From: an uncultured Saprospiraceae bacterium
GTDB taxonomy: Bacteria > Bacteroidota > Bacteroidia > Chitinophagales > Saprospiraceae
Direction of reading: 5' to 3'
Assembly (NCBI GenBank): GCA_937942405.1
Contig: CALDEN010000090.1
Coordinates: 1-5,939 of the forward strand
Length of the DNA: 5,939 bases
Shown: one piece after another, positions 5,927-5,939 of the stretch
How positions within the stretch are numbered: position 1 is the stretch's first letter
How the letters are laid out: each line of letters begins with the position of its first letter
Program-made: the position numbers and the translations under genes
Notes under the pieces: model-generated
What the model saw: only the letters and a program-made list of their open reading frames with translations
Database searches by the model: none
Told to the model about the DNA's origin: nothing

Positions 5927-5939
5927 AAAACAGAGTAGT

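Noticed and set aside
1..5939. Possible mobile element, CRISPR array, defence island or tRNA
   Set aside because: No transposase, inverted terminal repeats, spaced repeat array, nuclease-like gene or cloverleaf was found on either strand; all genes are core metabolism or envelope types.

Overview
The window looks like ordinary core chromosome from a member of the Bacteroidota, probably a flavobacterium or close relative. The DNA is AT-rich, Shine-Dalgarno sequences are weak or absent, and two perfect TAnnTTTG boxes (the -7 element of Bacteroidota promoters) lie at sensible distances upstream of genes. A tandem pair of OmpH/Skp-like genes directly followed by murI is also a familiar Bacteroidota arrangement. 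The genus cannot be fixed from the sequence alone.

Left part (1-2053): the 3' end of gltB (glutamate synthase large subunit) is followed after 2 bases by a complete gltD (small subunit). Together they encode NADPH-type GOGAT, which makes glutamate from glutamine and 2-oxoglutarate. A strong hairpin at 2013-2053 closes this operon and also faces the convergent gene on the other strand, so it probably works as a bidirectional terminator.

Middle part (2073-4562, all on the minus strand): read in the direction of transcription, the order is ompH-like copy 1 (4562-4020), ompH-like copy 2 (start best placed at 4023, in an ATGA overlap), murI (glutamate racemase, TTG start, 4 bases after copy 2), a 111-base gap, then a small exported protein of unknown function. 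The first three form a tight envelope operon: two periplasmic chaperone-like proteins plus the enzyme supplying D-glutamate for peptidoglycan. GOGAT on the left makes L-glutamate, the substrate of MurI, but the operons converge and nothing shows co-regulation.

Right part (4563-5939): a 275-base divergent intergenic region carries a candidate promoter for each direction and a perfect 12-base direct repeat. It is followed on the plus strand by a 362-residue predicted outer-membrane protein of the PagL/acyloxyacyl hydrolase type, with a GTG start. It keeps the His-x-Ser-Asn active-site motif, but has Asn where Pseudomonas PagL has its catalytic Glu.

I see no mobile element, CRISPR array, tRNA, rRNA or defence system. 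No previously undescribed system is evident. The points most worth a second look are the altered PagL-like triad, the Lys/His-rich tail of OmpH copy 1 at the overlap, the non-ATG starts, and the repeats in the divergent promoter region.
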